Positions 51,997-61,012 of a stretch of DNA of 64,000 nt are shown here, piece by piece. The stretch spans positions 434,001-498,000 of the forward strand of contig NZ_CAJNBK010000001.1 in the NCBI RefSeq assembly GCF_905220975.1. Direction: 5' to 3'. Each line of letters starts with the position of its first letter. The stretch's first letter is position 1. Both the position numbers and the translations under genes were made by a program. This DNA comes from Paraburkholderia haematera. GTDB taxonomy: Bacteria > Pseudomonadota > Gammaproteobacteria > Burkholderiales > Burkholderiaceae. A model generated the notes under the pieces. The model worked only from the letters and a program-made list of their open reading frames with translations, was not told the origin of the DNA and made no database searches.

Positions 51997-52503
51997 TCAC
52001 CACGGGGACCGGTAGACAGCGTGCTTACCCGGATCGTACGGATCGGCATACGCGGCTCTCGCCGCGCCTTCCGGCATCAAGCCTTGGGCCGCATTCGGAA
52101 CACCCGGCTGGCCGGCTACGCGCACCTTGCCGTTGGCGGCGGCCGGCGCCTTGTTGTTGCGTTGGCCTTTGCCCACCGCCGGTTGACCGACTTGTCCTCC
52201 CAGCACTTTCATGCGCTGTTCGTCGAGCAGCGCTGCCTGCTGGGCGTCGGCGGTATTGCCTTGCTGCGCGTCTGGCGATCCGTATTCGCGCGGGGCGCCG
52301 AGCAACTGTGCTTCGCTGTTGCGATTTGCCACGCCCGGGTTGACGCGCGCTGCCGGAACGGGCGTGCTGTAGCTGGTCGAAGCGGTAGCGGCAAGGGCCG
52401 GCGCTGCGGGCGCGGGTGCCGCGTTTTGCGCGAGCGCCGGTGCGGCATAGCTAACGATGGCGAGAAGCAGCAAGGTGGTGGTATGCCTGAACGAGATGGT
52501 CAT
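51997..52503 (-). CDS. Exported Ala/Pro-rich hypothetical protein
   Basis: This is a 168-residue protein with a clear signal peptide (about residues 1-25, LLLLAIVSYAAPALA, then QNA). The mature part is disordered-looking and rich in Ala, Pro, Gln and Asn, with VGQPAVGKGQRNN in the middle, and ends DPYDPGKHAVYRSPW. No catalytic motif is visible and I do not recognise a family. It is the only minus-strand gene between manC and the GMC oxidoreductase and is convergent with the wcaI-like gene. A periplasmic or surface role in EPS assembly is possible but only by association. Confidence 0.65.
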   Translation of the reverse strand: MTISFRHTTTLLLLAIVSYAAPALAQNAAPAPAAPALAATASTSYSTPVPAARVNPGVANRNSEAQLLGAPREYGSPDAQQGNTADAQQAALLDEQRMKVLGGQVGQPAVGKGQRNNKAPAAANGKVRVAGQPGVPNAAQGLMPEGAARAAYADPYDPGKHAVYRSPW

Positions 52504-52679
52504 GGTATGCCCCAGGGAAATGCGGTCTCAATAGAGCTATCGTGCGCCAACCAGTACGCGTGCAGCCGCCAAAACGCTTGCCGGGACGGCCATGAAGCCG
52601 GATTCAGTAAGGAGTCGAAACATAATGCAAACAGGATGCGTGGGTATGTTGAATCCCGTTTGTGGTCCGGAGAAAACTG

Positions 52680-53300
52680 ATGGGTAACGCTGCCGACGAT
52701 CCGCATATCGGTCGGATGCCGCAAGCCGAAGGCGCTCGCGAGGAGGGGCGCGTCATCGATCTGAGCCTGGCTGGAAAGGGCAACTATCGCGCGAAGCGCG
52801 GTGCCCTGATCGAGCTCATCTGGTTTGTCGTTGAGGCTTGCGTGATCAACAACAAGCTGCTGCCTCTCTCATCGGTCCGGGTTGCGCTTTTACGCCTGTT
52901 CGGCGCGAAGATCGGTACAGGTTGCCGGTTCGTGCATCCATTGCGTGTGAAGGCACCGTGGAATCTGGAGGTGGGCAACCACTGCTGGTTCGGCGTCGAC
53001 GTCTGGATCTACAACCAGGCGCCGATCCGCATCGGATCGAATGTCTGCATTTCACAGGGTACATTCCTCTGCGCCGGTTCTCACGACATGAGCACGACGA
53101 TGGATTTGCGCGTGGCGCCGATCGTCATCGAGGACGGCGTCTGGATCACGTCGAAATGCGTTGTGCAGATGGGTGTGACGATCGGCCGGTCGGCCGTGGT
53201 GACGCCGTTGTCCGTCGTGCATCGTTCGCTCGATCCAGAGGGCGTGTACGGCGGCAATCCATGCCGTTTTATCAGGAACCGTTTCGATTCCGTGACCTGA
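52680..53300 (+). CDS. WcaF-like hexapeptide-repeat acetyltransferase
   Basis: This 206-residue left-handed beta-helix acyltransferase is of the colanic-acid WcaF group and probably O-acetylates a sugar of the repeat unit using acetyl-CoA. Typical segments are LRLFGAKIGTGCRFVHPLRV, then NHCWFGVDVWIYNQAPIRIG, VCISQGTFLCAGSHD with the catalytic histidine, VIEDGVWITSKCVVQMGVTIG and a YGGNPCRFI end. GGAG lies 8 nt before ATG 52680. It follows the antisense small gene and starts the right-hand block of modifying genes. Confidence 0.88.
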   Translation: MGNAADDPHIGRMPQAEGAREEGRVIDLSLAGKGNYRAKRGALIELIWFVVEACVINNKLLPLSSVRVALLRLFGAKIGTGCRFVHPLRVKAPWNLEVGNHCWFGVDVWIYNQAPIRIGSNVCISQGTFLCAGSHDMSTTMDLRVAPIVIEDGVWITSKCVVQMGVTIGRSAVVTPLSVVHRSLDPEGVYGGNPCRFIRNRFDSVT

Positions 53301-53528
53301 AGCACAGATAGAAAACCGCAGCGACTATACGCTGAGGAGGCCAGTCGTTGACAAGCCGGCATGTCGGCGGCCGCAATGGGATTGTCGATCGAACCCTTTG
53401 ATCGACGTCCGCGGTTAAGCCGATGAGGTGTCCGGTAACGACGCGTGCGTGGTTTGCTTGCCAGCCCCGGTTGGATGAGTAGCCGGATTGACGCACTCAG
53501 AAATGCATGAGGAAAATGGGGAGTAGGG

Positions 53529-55271
53529 ATGTTTATCGATACTCGCACTGTTCAACCCAACACGGTTATTGAAACAACGGTCTGCATCATCGGCGGCGGT
53601 GTCGCCGGCATTACGCTTGCACGGGAGATGTCGAGGGCCGGGGTCGACACCTGCATGCTCGAAAGCGGGGGCTTCGGGCCGGATGACGAAACGCGCGATC
53701 TCTATCGCGGCGAAAACGCCGGGCTTCCCTATTCTTTTGCGGACGGCTCGCGCAGCCGCTACTTCGGCGGTAGCAGCAATTGCTGGGGCGGCTGGTGCCG
53801 TCCGCTCGATCCGTGGGACTTCGAGAAGCGCGACTGGATTGCGCATAGCGGCTGGCCGTTCGGTCTCGACGAACTGGCGCCGTACTACGCGCGCACGCAT
53901 GAACTGCTGAAGCTCGGCCCGCAGAATTTCGACCCTGCCTACTGGGAGCGCGAGATCGGACGCCATGACGTGCGCCGCATACCGCTCGCAACGGGCGATA
54001 TGCGCGACACCGTTGCGCAGTTCAGCCCCCCTGTGCGTTTCGGCAAGGCTTATCGCGACGAGCTGTCGCGTTCGTCGCGGGTGCGCGTGTTTCTGTACGC
54101 GAATGTCCAGAACATCGACGCCGATGCGCCAGGCACGTCCATTTCGCGGCTCCAGGTGTCGACCATCAGTGGACGCAAGATGACGGTGAGCGCCCGGATC
54201 TTCGTGCTGGCCACGGGCGGTATCGAGAATGCGCGCCTCCTGCTCGCCTCGAACAATGTGCACGCGGCGGGCCTCGGCAATGCCAACGATCTGGTGGGCC
54301 GCTACTTCATGGATCATCCACGGATGATGTCCGGGAAAGTGCGTTTTCGCCCGGGAAACGCGCGCAACAAACTGTATGACATCAAGTATCACTATCAGAA
54401 TGCCGCCGTGTCGGCGCATGGCACGAAGATATCCTCACAGTTCGCGCCGAAGCAGGAGCTGATGGAGCGCGAGAAGCTGCTGAATTCACGCGTGTGGCTC
54501 TATTCGCGCTGGTACGGTGAAGGCACGGCGGGGTCCGAGGCGCTGATCCACTGCAAGGAAGCGCTGATGCAGAAGGACCAGCCGGGCCGCAGCCTGAAAA
54601 CCGATATCGCGACGATGATCGCGCACCCGTTGCACACCGTGGGCTACGGATTGACGCGGCTCCTGCAATGGCCGGCGCTGATCACCGACGTGACACTGCA
54701 AGCCATCGTCGAAGCCGTGCCCGATCCCGATAGCCGGGTCACGTTGTCGGCCGATAAGCGCGACCGGTTCGGCATGCCGCGCGTGAAGGTGGAGTGGCGT
54801 CTGGGTGAACAGGTGCAGCGTACCTTCGACAAAACGTTCGCGTTGCTTGCGCAGGAGTTGCGGATGGCCAACATCGCGGACGTGGAACTCGACGCGCCGC
54901 TAGAGGGCCGGCCGTGGCCGGCGAAGCTGGAGGGCACGTGGCACCACATGGGCACCACGCGTATGCACGATTCGCCACGCGAAGGCGTGGTCGATCGCGA
55001 CTGCAAGATGCATGGGATAAGCAATCTCTATGTGGCGGGCAGCTCGGTGTTTCCCACCGTCGGCGCCAACTTTCCGACCATCACGATCGCCGCGCTTGCG
55101 CTGCGTCTCGCGGGTCATCTGGTACGGCAACTCGATGTTCCGGATACCGTGGGCAATTCGCGGGGCGAAGCCGCCAACAATTCCATGATGTCGGTTCAGA
55201 TGCCGCAGCCTCAGGTCGATACCCTGCCGATCGCGGCCTCGACCTTGACGCCGTTGATGAAGGAGCCGTGA
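53529..55271 (+). CDS. GMC-family FAD oxidoreductase
   Basis: This is a 580-residue glucose-methanol-choline-type flavoprotein that oxidises an alcohol or sugar hydroxyl. The FAD-binding fold is near the start (VCIIGGGVAGITLAREM, about residues 18-34), followed by YFGGSSNCWGGWCRPLD. VLATGGIENARLLLAS comes next. The C-terminal GMC domain has WHHMGTTRMHDSP with the catalytic His region, and LYVAGSSVFPTVGANFPTITIAALALRLA. No signal peptide is seen, so it should be cytosolic or membrane-peripheral. It sits between an acetyltransferase and a glycosyltransferase, so a sugar or lipid-linked intermediate is a candidate substrate. This class is not a standard member of colanic/cepacian loci. Confidence 0.88.
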   Translation: MFIDTRTVQPNTVIETTVCIIGGGVAGITLAREMSRAGVDTCMLESGGFGPDDETRDLYRGENAGLPYSFADGSRSRYFGGSSNCWGGWCRPLDPWDFEKRDWIAHSGWPFGLDELAPYYARTHELLKLGPQNFDPAYWEREIGRHDVRRIPLATGDMRDTVAQFSPPVRFGKAYRDELSRSSRVRVFLYANVQNIDADAPGTSISRLQVSTISGRKMTVSARIFVLATGGIENARLLLASNNVHAAGLGNANDLVGRYFMDHPRMMSGKVRFRPGNARNKLYDIKYHYQNAAVSAHGTKISSQFAPKQELMEREKLLNSRVWLYSRWYGEGTAGSEALIHCKEALMQKDQPGRSLKTDIATMIAHPLHTVGYGLTRLLQWPALITDVTLQAIVEAVPDPDSRVTLSADKRDRFGMPRVKVEWRLGEQVQRTFDKTFALLAQELRMANIADVELDAPLEGRPWPAKLEGTWHHMGTTRMHDSPREGVVDRDCKMHGISNLYVAGSSVFPTVGANFPTITIAALALRLAGHLVRQLDVPDTVGNSRGEAANNSMMSVQMPQPQVDTLPIAASTLTPLMKEP

Positions 55272-55276
55272 GAAAC

Positions 55277-55319
55277 AGCCGGTGACGGCGCGCGCCTGGG
55301 CGGCGCATCGTCACCGGCT
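55277..55319. terminator. Bidirectional hairpin between convergent genes
   Basis: AGCCGGTGACG (55277-55287) and CGTCACCGGCT (55309-55319) are exact 11-bp inverted repeats around a GC-rich 21-nt centre. It occupies the gap between the GMC oxidoreductase stop (55271) and the convergent glycosyltransferase, whose stop codon (55311-55313) lies in the right arm. No T run is seen, so it may block elongation without being a classic intrinsic terminator. Confidence 0.5.
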
Positions 55320-56525
55320 CGTCTGAGTGGCTTCGCGCAGTGTGGTGATTGTCTTGTCGCGCGTTTCGACGGCGCTGCCGCGGTTTTCCAGCAGAGCGGT
55401 CAATGCGTCGACCATGGTTTCGACCCGGAAGCGGGCTTCGAACGTGCGGGTCGCCTGAGCACGCATGGTGGTGCGCGCGGTGCTGTCGAGTTCGAGCCAG
55501 CGCACGAGATTCTTTTCCGTACCGTCGACCGTATCGGCGGCCACCATCCCCGCGCCGTCCGCTTCGATCTCGCGCCATACGTTGACCTTGTCGGAGATCA
55601 GCGCCGGCAGTCCGCAGCCGAGCGCTTCAGCCACCGCCACGCCGAAATTCTCCTGATGCGAGGGCAGAACGAACACGTCGCTGGCATGGAACGCGCCCCA
55701 CTTGAGATCGCCCTGCAGCATGCCTGGCAGGCTGACGCGGTGCGCGATGCCAGCCGCCTGAGCCTGAGCGCGCAGACTGGCCACCCAGCCGGTCTCGTCG
55801 GGACCCGCGATCACAAGATGCAGCGACTGATCGCGGCCGGCGACGCGCGCGAACGCGTCGATCAGCAGATCGCAGCCTTTCTTCGCATGCACGCGGCCGA
55901 GAAACAGCACGATGCGTTTGCCGTGCAGGCCGGGCACGGCTTGCAGGAACGCTTCGCGCAAGGACGCGGCATCAAGCGGCGGCACGGTCGTGCCGAACGG
56001 CACGATCCGTTCTTGCGCCCGGTACAGCCAGAACGATTGACGCGCGCGCGTGCGCTCTTCTTCCGTCGTAAATATAACGGCGCGTGCGTCGCGCAGCACC
56101 CGGTATTCGGCCCATGGCCAGTACAGCCACTTCTTCAGATGCTTGAGCGGATAAGTCTGCTTGAACCAGGGGTCGAGCATGCCGTGCACGTACACGTAGT
56201 AAGGCACAGCGCTTTTGTGCAGCGCCTTCCATGCCGCAAAGCCGTGGTATTGCCACAAGCCGTGCACGATGACCGCGTCGAACCGGTTTGCGTTGGCGGC
56301 GAGCCACGGCGCGAGTTGCGCGCTGTAGCTGTAGCGGCTGTCGACGGGGCCGAACGCATGGACCGGAAACGGGAACGCCGCAAGATAGGCATCGCCCGGC
56401 GCATCGCAGGTGGCCACTTCGATTTCGTGCCCGGTGTCCTGCATCGCCACGCCGCTGCGGCGAACACCTTCAACCGGGCCGCCGGCGCGCGGATCGACAC
56501 TGGCAAGCAGATGGAGAATTTTCAT
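55311..56525 (-). CDS. GT4-type glycosyltransferase
   Basis: This is a 404-residue GT-B enzyme. It opens MKILHLLASVDPRAGGPVEGVRR, a typical GT4 N-terminus. The inter-domain part has YYVYVHGMLDPWFKQTYPLKHLKKW, known from several capsule/EPS transferases. The C-terminal domain includes IVLFLGRVHAKKGCDLLIDAFARV and VLPSHQENFGVAVAEALGCGLPALIS with the E-x7-E motif. It overlaps the upstream polymerase gene by ATGA (56522-56525), so the two are translationally coupled. Donor sugar unknown. Confidence 0.9.
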   Translation of the reverse strand: MKILHLLASVDPRAGGPVEGVRRSGVAMQDTGHEIEVATCDAPGDAYLAAFPFPVHAFGPVDSRYSYSAQLAPWLAANANRFDAVIVHGLWQYHGFAAWKALHKSAVPYYVYVHGMLDPWFKQTYPLKHLKKWLYWPWAEYRVLRDARAVIFTTEEERTRARQSFWLYRAQERIVPFGTTVPPLDAASLREAFLQAVPGLHGKRIVLFLGRVHAKKGCDLLIDAFARVAGRDQSLHLVIAGPDETGWVASLRAQAQAAGIAHRVSLPGMLQGDLKWGAFHASDVFVLPSHQENFGVAVAEALGCGLPALISDKVNVWREIEADGAGMVAADTVDGTEKNLVRWLELDSTARTTMRAQATRTFEARFRVETMVDALTALLENRGSAVETRDKTITTLREATQTSR

Positions 56526-58015
56526 CGGACGAATTTCGGTCGATTGGCGCTTCGCGTCGAGGCAGTGCGCGACACGAGGGCGCCGAACTGGCTGGAGCCG
56601 GGTGCGGAGCTTGCCGCGCGCGATATGCCGAGGGTCGCCGCAAGATCGGCGCGGCCCATGCCGGGCCGGATTCTGCCCGGCAATTCAGGCATGGCGGCCG
56701 GGCGCAAACGCGATGGCGTGGGTGCGCGCTTTACCCGTGCCGGCAGCGCGCGCTGCAATCGTGCGTGCGTGGCGATCATCAGGCCGAGGGCGACGCCGAA
56801 GATCAGCCCTGAGAAACGCGGCCCGAGCGGATTGCCGCCGATCGAGGTGGCCGGCAGCGCGGCAAACAGCATGATGGCGCGTCCTAGCACGGGAAGCATG
56901 GGCGCGTCGGGAACCACCGAACGCCAGTAGCGGTACGAGAAGAAACAGATCGCCAGGGCGGCCAGCGTCGCCACAGGCATGGCGACGCCGAACAGCAGTC
57001 CGCCCGCGAATAGTTGATAAATCCAGAAGTTGTGGCCCGCGGCCCATTCGTTGATCGCGTAGAAATCTTTCTCGCTGATCTGGCCGGCGAGGTCCGGCAG
57101 GTAGGCGGGGGAATAGCGATAGTAGTGGCCGTAGCCTGCGCCGAACAGCAGCGTTTCCGGCGACGCCGTTACCTGGTCGTACTGATCGCGCATTTCGGCG
57201 AGGCGGGTGACGGTGGTCGGGTCCTTGCCGGTGACGGTTTCTTCGGACGCGAAAATGCGCTGTGTCCAATGCTCGGCAACATTCGGAAAGCTCAGCGCCG
57301 CGATGCCGGCCACACCGGCCAGCACGGCGCCTACGATCACGGTACGCGCGACCGCGCGCCAGACCTGCCGGATCGACGGCGCGGACAGCGCCATGGCGAC
57401 CAGGAACAGCAAGATGGTGCCGATCATCAAACTGCGCGTGACGCTCAGCAACTCGACGATCACGCTGACGGCGAATACGGCGATCGTGAAAAAGGAAAAG
57501 CGCTTGGCGACGATGAATTCGTGCAGCAGCACGCCTTGCAACCCGAGCAGCGTCACCGAGATGATGCGGAAGCGGACGTCATCGAGACCGCCGCCGGTCG
57601 CCATGCCGTAGATGAAGGTGAACACGAGGCTGATCACGTTCGCGAAGAACAGTGCTCTCTCGAACTGGGCGATTCGGTATTCGCTCCACGGACGGCAGGC
57701 CACGAGGTAGCCCAGCGCGAACAGCGCGAACGGCAGCAGAACGCGCAGATAGTTACCGGTGTCGTTGTCCTGGACGAACTGGGCGACGATGCTGCCGAGC
57801 ACGCACAGCAGCATGCTGAAGGTGACGATTGAGCGCAAGCGCGAGCGGTCGTGAAAGCGGGGCGCAATCAGAAGAAGAGCGAGGCCCGCGGCGACCGCCG
57901 GGACCACCAGCGCCGACTGCGCGAAGTGGCCTACGTTGGCGTCGGTCGCCTTATAGTCGAGTGCAAGCGGTAACAGAAAAAACCATAGCCAGAGCGTCGC
58001 ATACTGGTGGCGCAT
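56522..58015 (-). CDS. Wzy-like O-antigen/EPS polymerase
   Basis: This is a 497-residue polytopic inner-membrane protein with about a dozen hydrophobic helices and a large periplasmic loop (about residues 280-350, with WTQRIFASEETVTGKDPTTVTRLAEM and GAGYGHYYRY). This layout fits Wzy polymerases and O-antigen ligases, which lack strong sequence motifs. GGGGAGGAA precedes ATG 58015, so the longer frame from 58054 is rejected. The C-terminal cytoplasmic tail (about 95 residues, Arg/Pro/Ala-rich) is unusual in length. It is coupled to the downstream glycosyltransferase. Assignment as polymerase rests on topology and context. Confidence 0.75.
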   Translation of the reverse strand: MRHQYATLWLWFFLLPLALDYKATDANVGHFAQSALVVPAVAAGLALLLIAPRFHDRSRLRSIVTFSMLLCVLGSIVAQFVQDNDTGNYLRVLLPFALFALGYLVACRPWSEYRIAQFERALFFANVISLVFTFIYGMATGGGLDDVRFRIISVTLLGLQGVLLHEFIVAKRFSFFTIAVFAVSVIVELLSVTRSLMIGTILLFLVAMALSAPSIRQVWRAVARTVIVGAVLAGVAGIAALSFPNVAEHWTQRIFASEETVTGKDPTTVTRLAEMRDQYDQVTASPETLLFGAGYGHYYRYSPAYLPDLAGQISEKDFYAINEWAAGHNFWIYQLFAGGLLFGVAMPVATLAALAICFFSYRYWRSVVPDAPMLPVLGRAIMLFAALPATSIGGNPLGPRFSGLIFGVALGLMIATHARLQRALPARVKRAPTPSRLRPAAMPELPGRIRPGMGRADLAATLGISRAASSAPGSSQFGALVSRTASTRSANRPKFVR

Positions 58016-58295
58016 TGCTGATTCCTCCCCGTGCTGTCGATGCCGTCGGTGCATAGCGGACAGTCTCGCATCGGGTCATTGTGAGGGAAACTCCCCACCT
58101 GCAAATTCCGCACACCCGGTTTCGTCGCCCATGGCCTGGGTTCTGGCGACAGTGGCAAGGGCGGCCACTGCAAGACGCGCGCACACTTGCTTATGTTGTC
58201 GGTCAATGCCTTGATGTTGGCGCGCACGCACGCGTGCCGCCACCGAAGATGCAAAAAGGGACACGCGCCCAGGAATGGTGACAGGGGAGAACAAT

Positions 58296-59444
58296 ATGAA
58301 ATTTTTCGGCGGGGCGAAATCCGTAACAGCCGGCCGGGCCATCGAGCTGGATTTCGTGCGCGGCATCGCCATTATCATGGTGATGGGCTTTCACTTTCAT
58401 GCTGTGCATACCGGCAACTTCCTGATCCAGATTATCGAGTACCCCCTGAAGAATTTCGGCCGCGAAGGCGTCAATCTGTTTTTTACGCTGAGCGGTTTTC
58501 TGGTTGGCGGCCTGCTGCTTAGACAGTATGCCGAAACAGGTAATGTTGACGCAAAGCGCTTTATCGTCAGGCGGATTTTCCGCATCTGGCCTGCGTATTA
58601 CGTGCTGATCGCGTTTCATGTGCTGGCCGGGCGCCATCCGTGGAATACCTTTCTGGTTCAGAACCTGACCCATTTGCAGAATTATCTGGGCACCTCGATT
58701 ACGCAGACCTGGAGTCTCGCGGTCGAAGAACACTTTTATCTCGTCCTGCCGGCGCTGTTGTTGCTGTTCGCGCGCTGGCGTCTTGGCGCGTGGACGATTG
58801 TCGGCGTGCTCACCGGCATCTGCGCGGTGGTGTTCACCGCGCGCTGCTTCGCGGTGGCGGGCGGCAACCTTGAAGGTGCGTTTGCGTACACGCAATACCG
58901 CATCGACAGTTTGCTGGTCGGCGTGATTCTGTCCGCGATCTACTGGATGAAGCCGGGTGTCTATCATCAGATTGCGAAGCGCAAGTGGCTGCTGGTCGCC
59001 AGCATCGTGGTGCTGTGCGCGTGGCTCGCGTTTGCGACACCACACCTCGCGCTCGACGAAAGCATCGGCTATACGATTCAGGCGCTCGGTTTCGCCGCGC
59101 TGATCGTGTTCGTGCTGGAGTATTCCGGATCGCTGCGTTCGACGTGGGTGTATCGCGGAGTCGCGTGGATCGGCCTCTATTCGTACGGCATTTATCTGTG
59201 GCATTCGCTTGCGCTTGCGCCAGGCGACATGCTGATTCGCAAAGCGACCGCCATGGGTCTCGCACCGAGCGTGATCTGGATTGTGGCACTCACGGCGCAG
59301 TTCGCGTTCGCGATTGCGATCGGCTATGTGACTACGCGCGCGATCGAGTATCCGTTCCTGCTGATGCGCAACGCGCTGTTCCCGGCCAAGCGCAACAGTT
59401 CGATACGCGAGGAAGTGCCGGTTGCGGGTGGCCAGTTGTCCTGA
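58296..59444 (+). CDS. Acyltransferase family 3 membrane protein
   Basis: This is a 382-residue polytopic acyltransferase (AT3/OafA-like) that transfers acyl groups to sugars on the periplasmic side. The N-terminal signature is IELDFVRGIAIIMVMGFHFH, with the catalytic-type histidine, then NLFFTLSGFLVGGLLL, RFIVRRIFRIWPAYYV and QTWSLAVEEHFYLVLPALL. About ten helices are visible. GGGGAGA lies six bases before ATG 58296, which is preferred to ATG 58275. It is divergent from the polymerase. With the WcaF-like enzyme this gives two predicted O-acyl decorations. Confidence 0.9.
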   Translation: MKFFGGAKSVTAGRAIELDFVRGIAIIMVMGFHFHAVHTGNFLIQIIEYPLKNFGREGVNLFFTLSGFLVGGLLLRQYAETGNVDAKRFIVRRIFRIWPAYYVLIAFHVLAGRHPWNTFLVQNLTHLQNYLGTSITQTWSLAVEEHFYLVLPALLLLFARWRLGAWTIVGVLTGICAVVFTARCFAVAGGNLEGAFAYTQYRIDSLLVGVILSAIYWMKPGVYHQIAKRKWLLVASIVVLCAWLAFATPHLALDESIGYTIQALGFAALIVFVLEYSGSLRSTWVYRGVAWIGLYSYGIYLWHSLALAPGDMLIRKATAMGLAPSVIWIVALTAQFAFAIAIGYVTTRAIEYPFLLMRNALFPAKRNSSIREEVPVAGGQLS

Positions 59445-59471
59445 CCTTCCGACCTTCGGCCTCTGGCCGGA

Positions 59472-60662
59472 TCAGGCCATCTGCTGAAGCAAGGTCCGCT
59501 TGAATTGCCCGAGCGTGTGCCGTGACAGCAGATCTTCGCCTCCTGCGGGCACGGCTTGCGGCGCGTGCGGCCAGGAGGTCATTGTTTCGGTGACCGCGCG
59601 GCCGATCGAGGCGGAGCTCAGGTCGCTCAGAATCGGCCCGAGGTCGCAGCGCCGGCTGAACCAGCCGATCAAACCGTCTTCCGTTGCAACCACAGGCTTG
59701 CCGAAGCGGTACGCCTGCACCAGCACACCGCTCATTCCATAGTGTCCCTTGTAGCCTAGCCAGACTGCGTCGCAGGCGGAGAACAGGTCGCGCTCGACGT
59801 CGTTCGCAATGAACGAGTCGAGTACCAGCGGCGCGGGCGTGAGGCTGCGCACATGATTGCGCATGAAATGACGCGTGCCCGCGTCCTGCTCGCCGGCAAC
59901 GATCAGCGTCGGTGCATGTTCCAGACGGGTCAGCGCATGGACCAGTTCATAGATGCCTTTGCGTTCGGTGATCGAGCCGTACACCAGCAGATAACGCTGC
60001 GTGGGGTCGAGTCCGAGCCGTTCGCGAGCCAGTACCGGGTTTTCCGCTTGCTCGTCGGGAAACGGGTCCGCGACGTAGGCGATCGCTGCACTCCTCTTCG
60101 AAGCGTTGCGCGCCGACCACTCAGGCAGCGTCGGGTCGATCGTCAGCAGCGTGCGCAAGCCGGGGCACTGGATCGCGCGCTTGAACAGCAGTGCTTTGAT
60201 CGTGTTCACGATCGGCCGATCAGGCGACTTGATGCCGACCTTGTGATGATGGAAGGTCGACCGCATCGTGATGCCGATCCACGGTGTCCTGCGAAACGGC
60301 GAGCCGAGAAACGGCAAGGCATAAAAGAAGTAATCGACATACGGCACGACCACCAGCCTGATCGGTTGCGCGTGGCTGACGATTCTATGCACGCGCCTGA
60401 AGTAGCCGTGAAAGCGCGAGTACTGGTTCGACTGGCGCAGCAACCCGCGCGGCCGGTCCTCGGGGTCGACGAACGCGATCTGCAGATCCGCCCGGTTCGC
60501 GGCGACGATCTGTCTCGCGAGCTTATGGTCTTCGTTAGCGGATTCTGTCGCGAGGATGCAGGGATAGCCGGCTTCCGTACAGGCCTGCATGGTCCATTCG
60601 ACATAGCGCCAGCGATGGCCTGTGAGGTTGGGCTCCACAATCAGAACGTAATCTTGTTCCAT
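59472..60662 (-). CDS. Glycosyltransferase, GT-B type
   Basis: This is a 396-residue GT-B glycosyltransferase. The N-terminus reads DYVLIVEPNLTGHRWRYVEW, with a glycine/histidine loop as in GT4-like enzymes. A central stretch (AIAYVADPFPDEQ) leads into the donor domain LLVYGSITERKGIYELVHAL. The late segment CDAVWLGYKGHYGMSGVLVQAYRFGKPVVATEDGLIGWF has the usual acceptor/donor-loop character. The ribosome site is weak. It is divergent from wzx across about 350 bp. The exact GT family and donor are uncertain. Confidence 0.78.
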   Translation of the reverse strand: MEQDYVLIVEPNLTGHRWRYVEWTMQACTEAGYPCILATESANEDHKLARQIVAANRADLQIAFVDPEDRPRGLLRQSNQYSRFHGYFRRVHRIVSHAQPIRLVVVPYVDYFFYALPFLGSPFRRTPWIGITMRSTFHHHKVGIKSPDRPIVNTIKALLFKRAIQCPGLRTLLTIDPTLPEWSARNASKRSAAIAYVADPFPDEQAENPVLARERLGLDPTQRYLLVYGSITERKGIYELVHALTRLEHAPTLIVAGEQDAGTRHFMRNHVRSLTPAPLVLDSFIANDVERDLFSACDAVWLGYKGHYGMSGVLVQAYRFGKPVVATEDGLIGWFSRRCDLGPILSDLSSASIGRAVTETMTSWPHAPQAVPAGGEDLLSRHTLGQFKRTLLQQMA

Positions 60663-61012
60663 CGATTCAGTGATCTTCGGTGGTCGAATGCGTTATGGGA
60701 AAACGCCGTCACGCTCGCTATTCGAGGGCGCTAACTGATCAACGTTAGCACTGGCGGCGTGAGTGGACCCGTCTATTTGACCCGTTCTGTGGGTAAACGT
60801 ACTACTGTGCAATGGGTTCGGCTGAACTGGCCTAGCAGATGGCGGTTGTTGCCGATCCTCTCGCGGTAAGGTCGTGCATAGCGTTCGACGAATAAGCTCG
60901 CCAGCTTGCTGGTGCGACCTAACTATTTATGCGCCGGCGGCCTATCGCAGCGATGCACTGACTCGCTGTGTGCGGCCGATTCAACGGCGTGCCGATTCGA
61001 CGGAGATACAGC
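60663..61012. promoter_or_regulatory. Divergent promoter region between glycosyltransferase and flippase genes
   Basis: About 350 bp without a supported gene. It contains GCTAAC (60730-60735) and GTTAGC (60744-60749), an inverted repeat around TGATCAAC, about 70 bp upstream of the leftward start. The GGAG at 61002-61005 belongs to the flippase gene. Confidence 0.4.

Noticed and set aside
60730..60749. GCTAAC-N8-GTTAGC as a quorum-sensing (lux-type) box
   Set aside because: It does not match the Burkholderia lux-type consensus I know; it is kept only as an inverted repeat.
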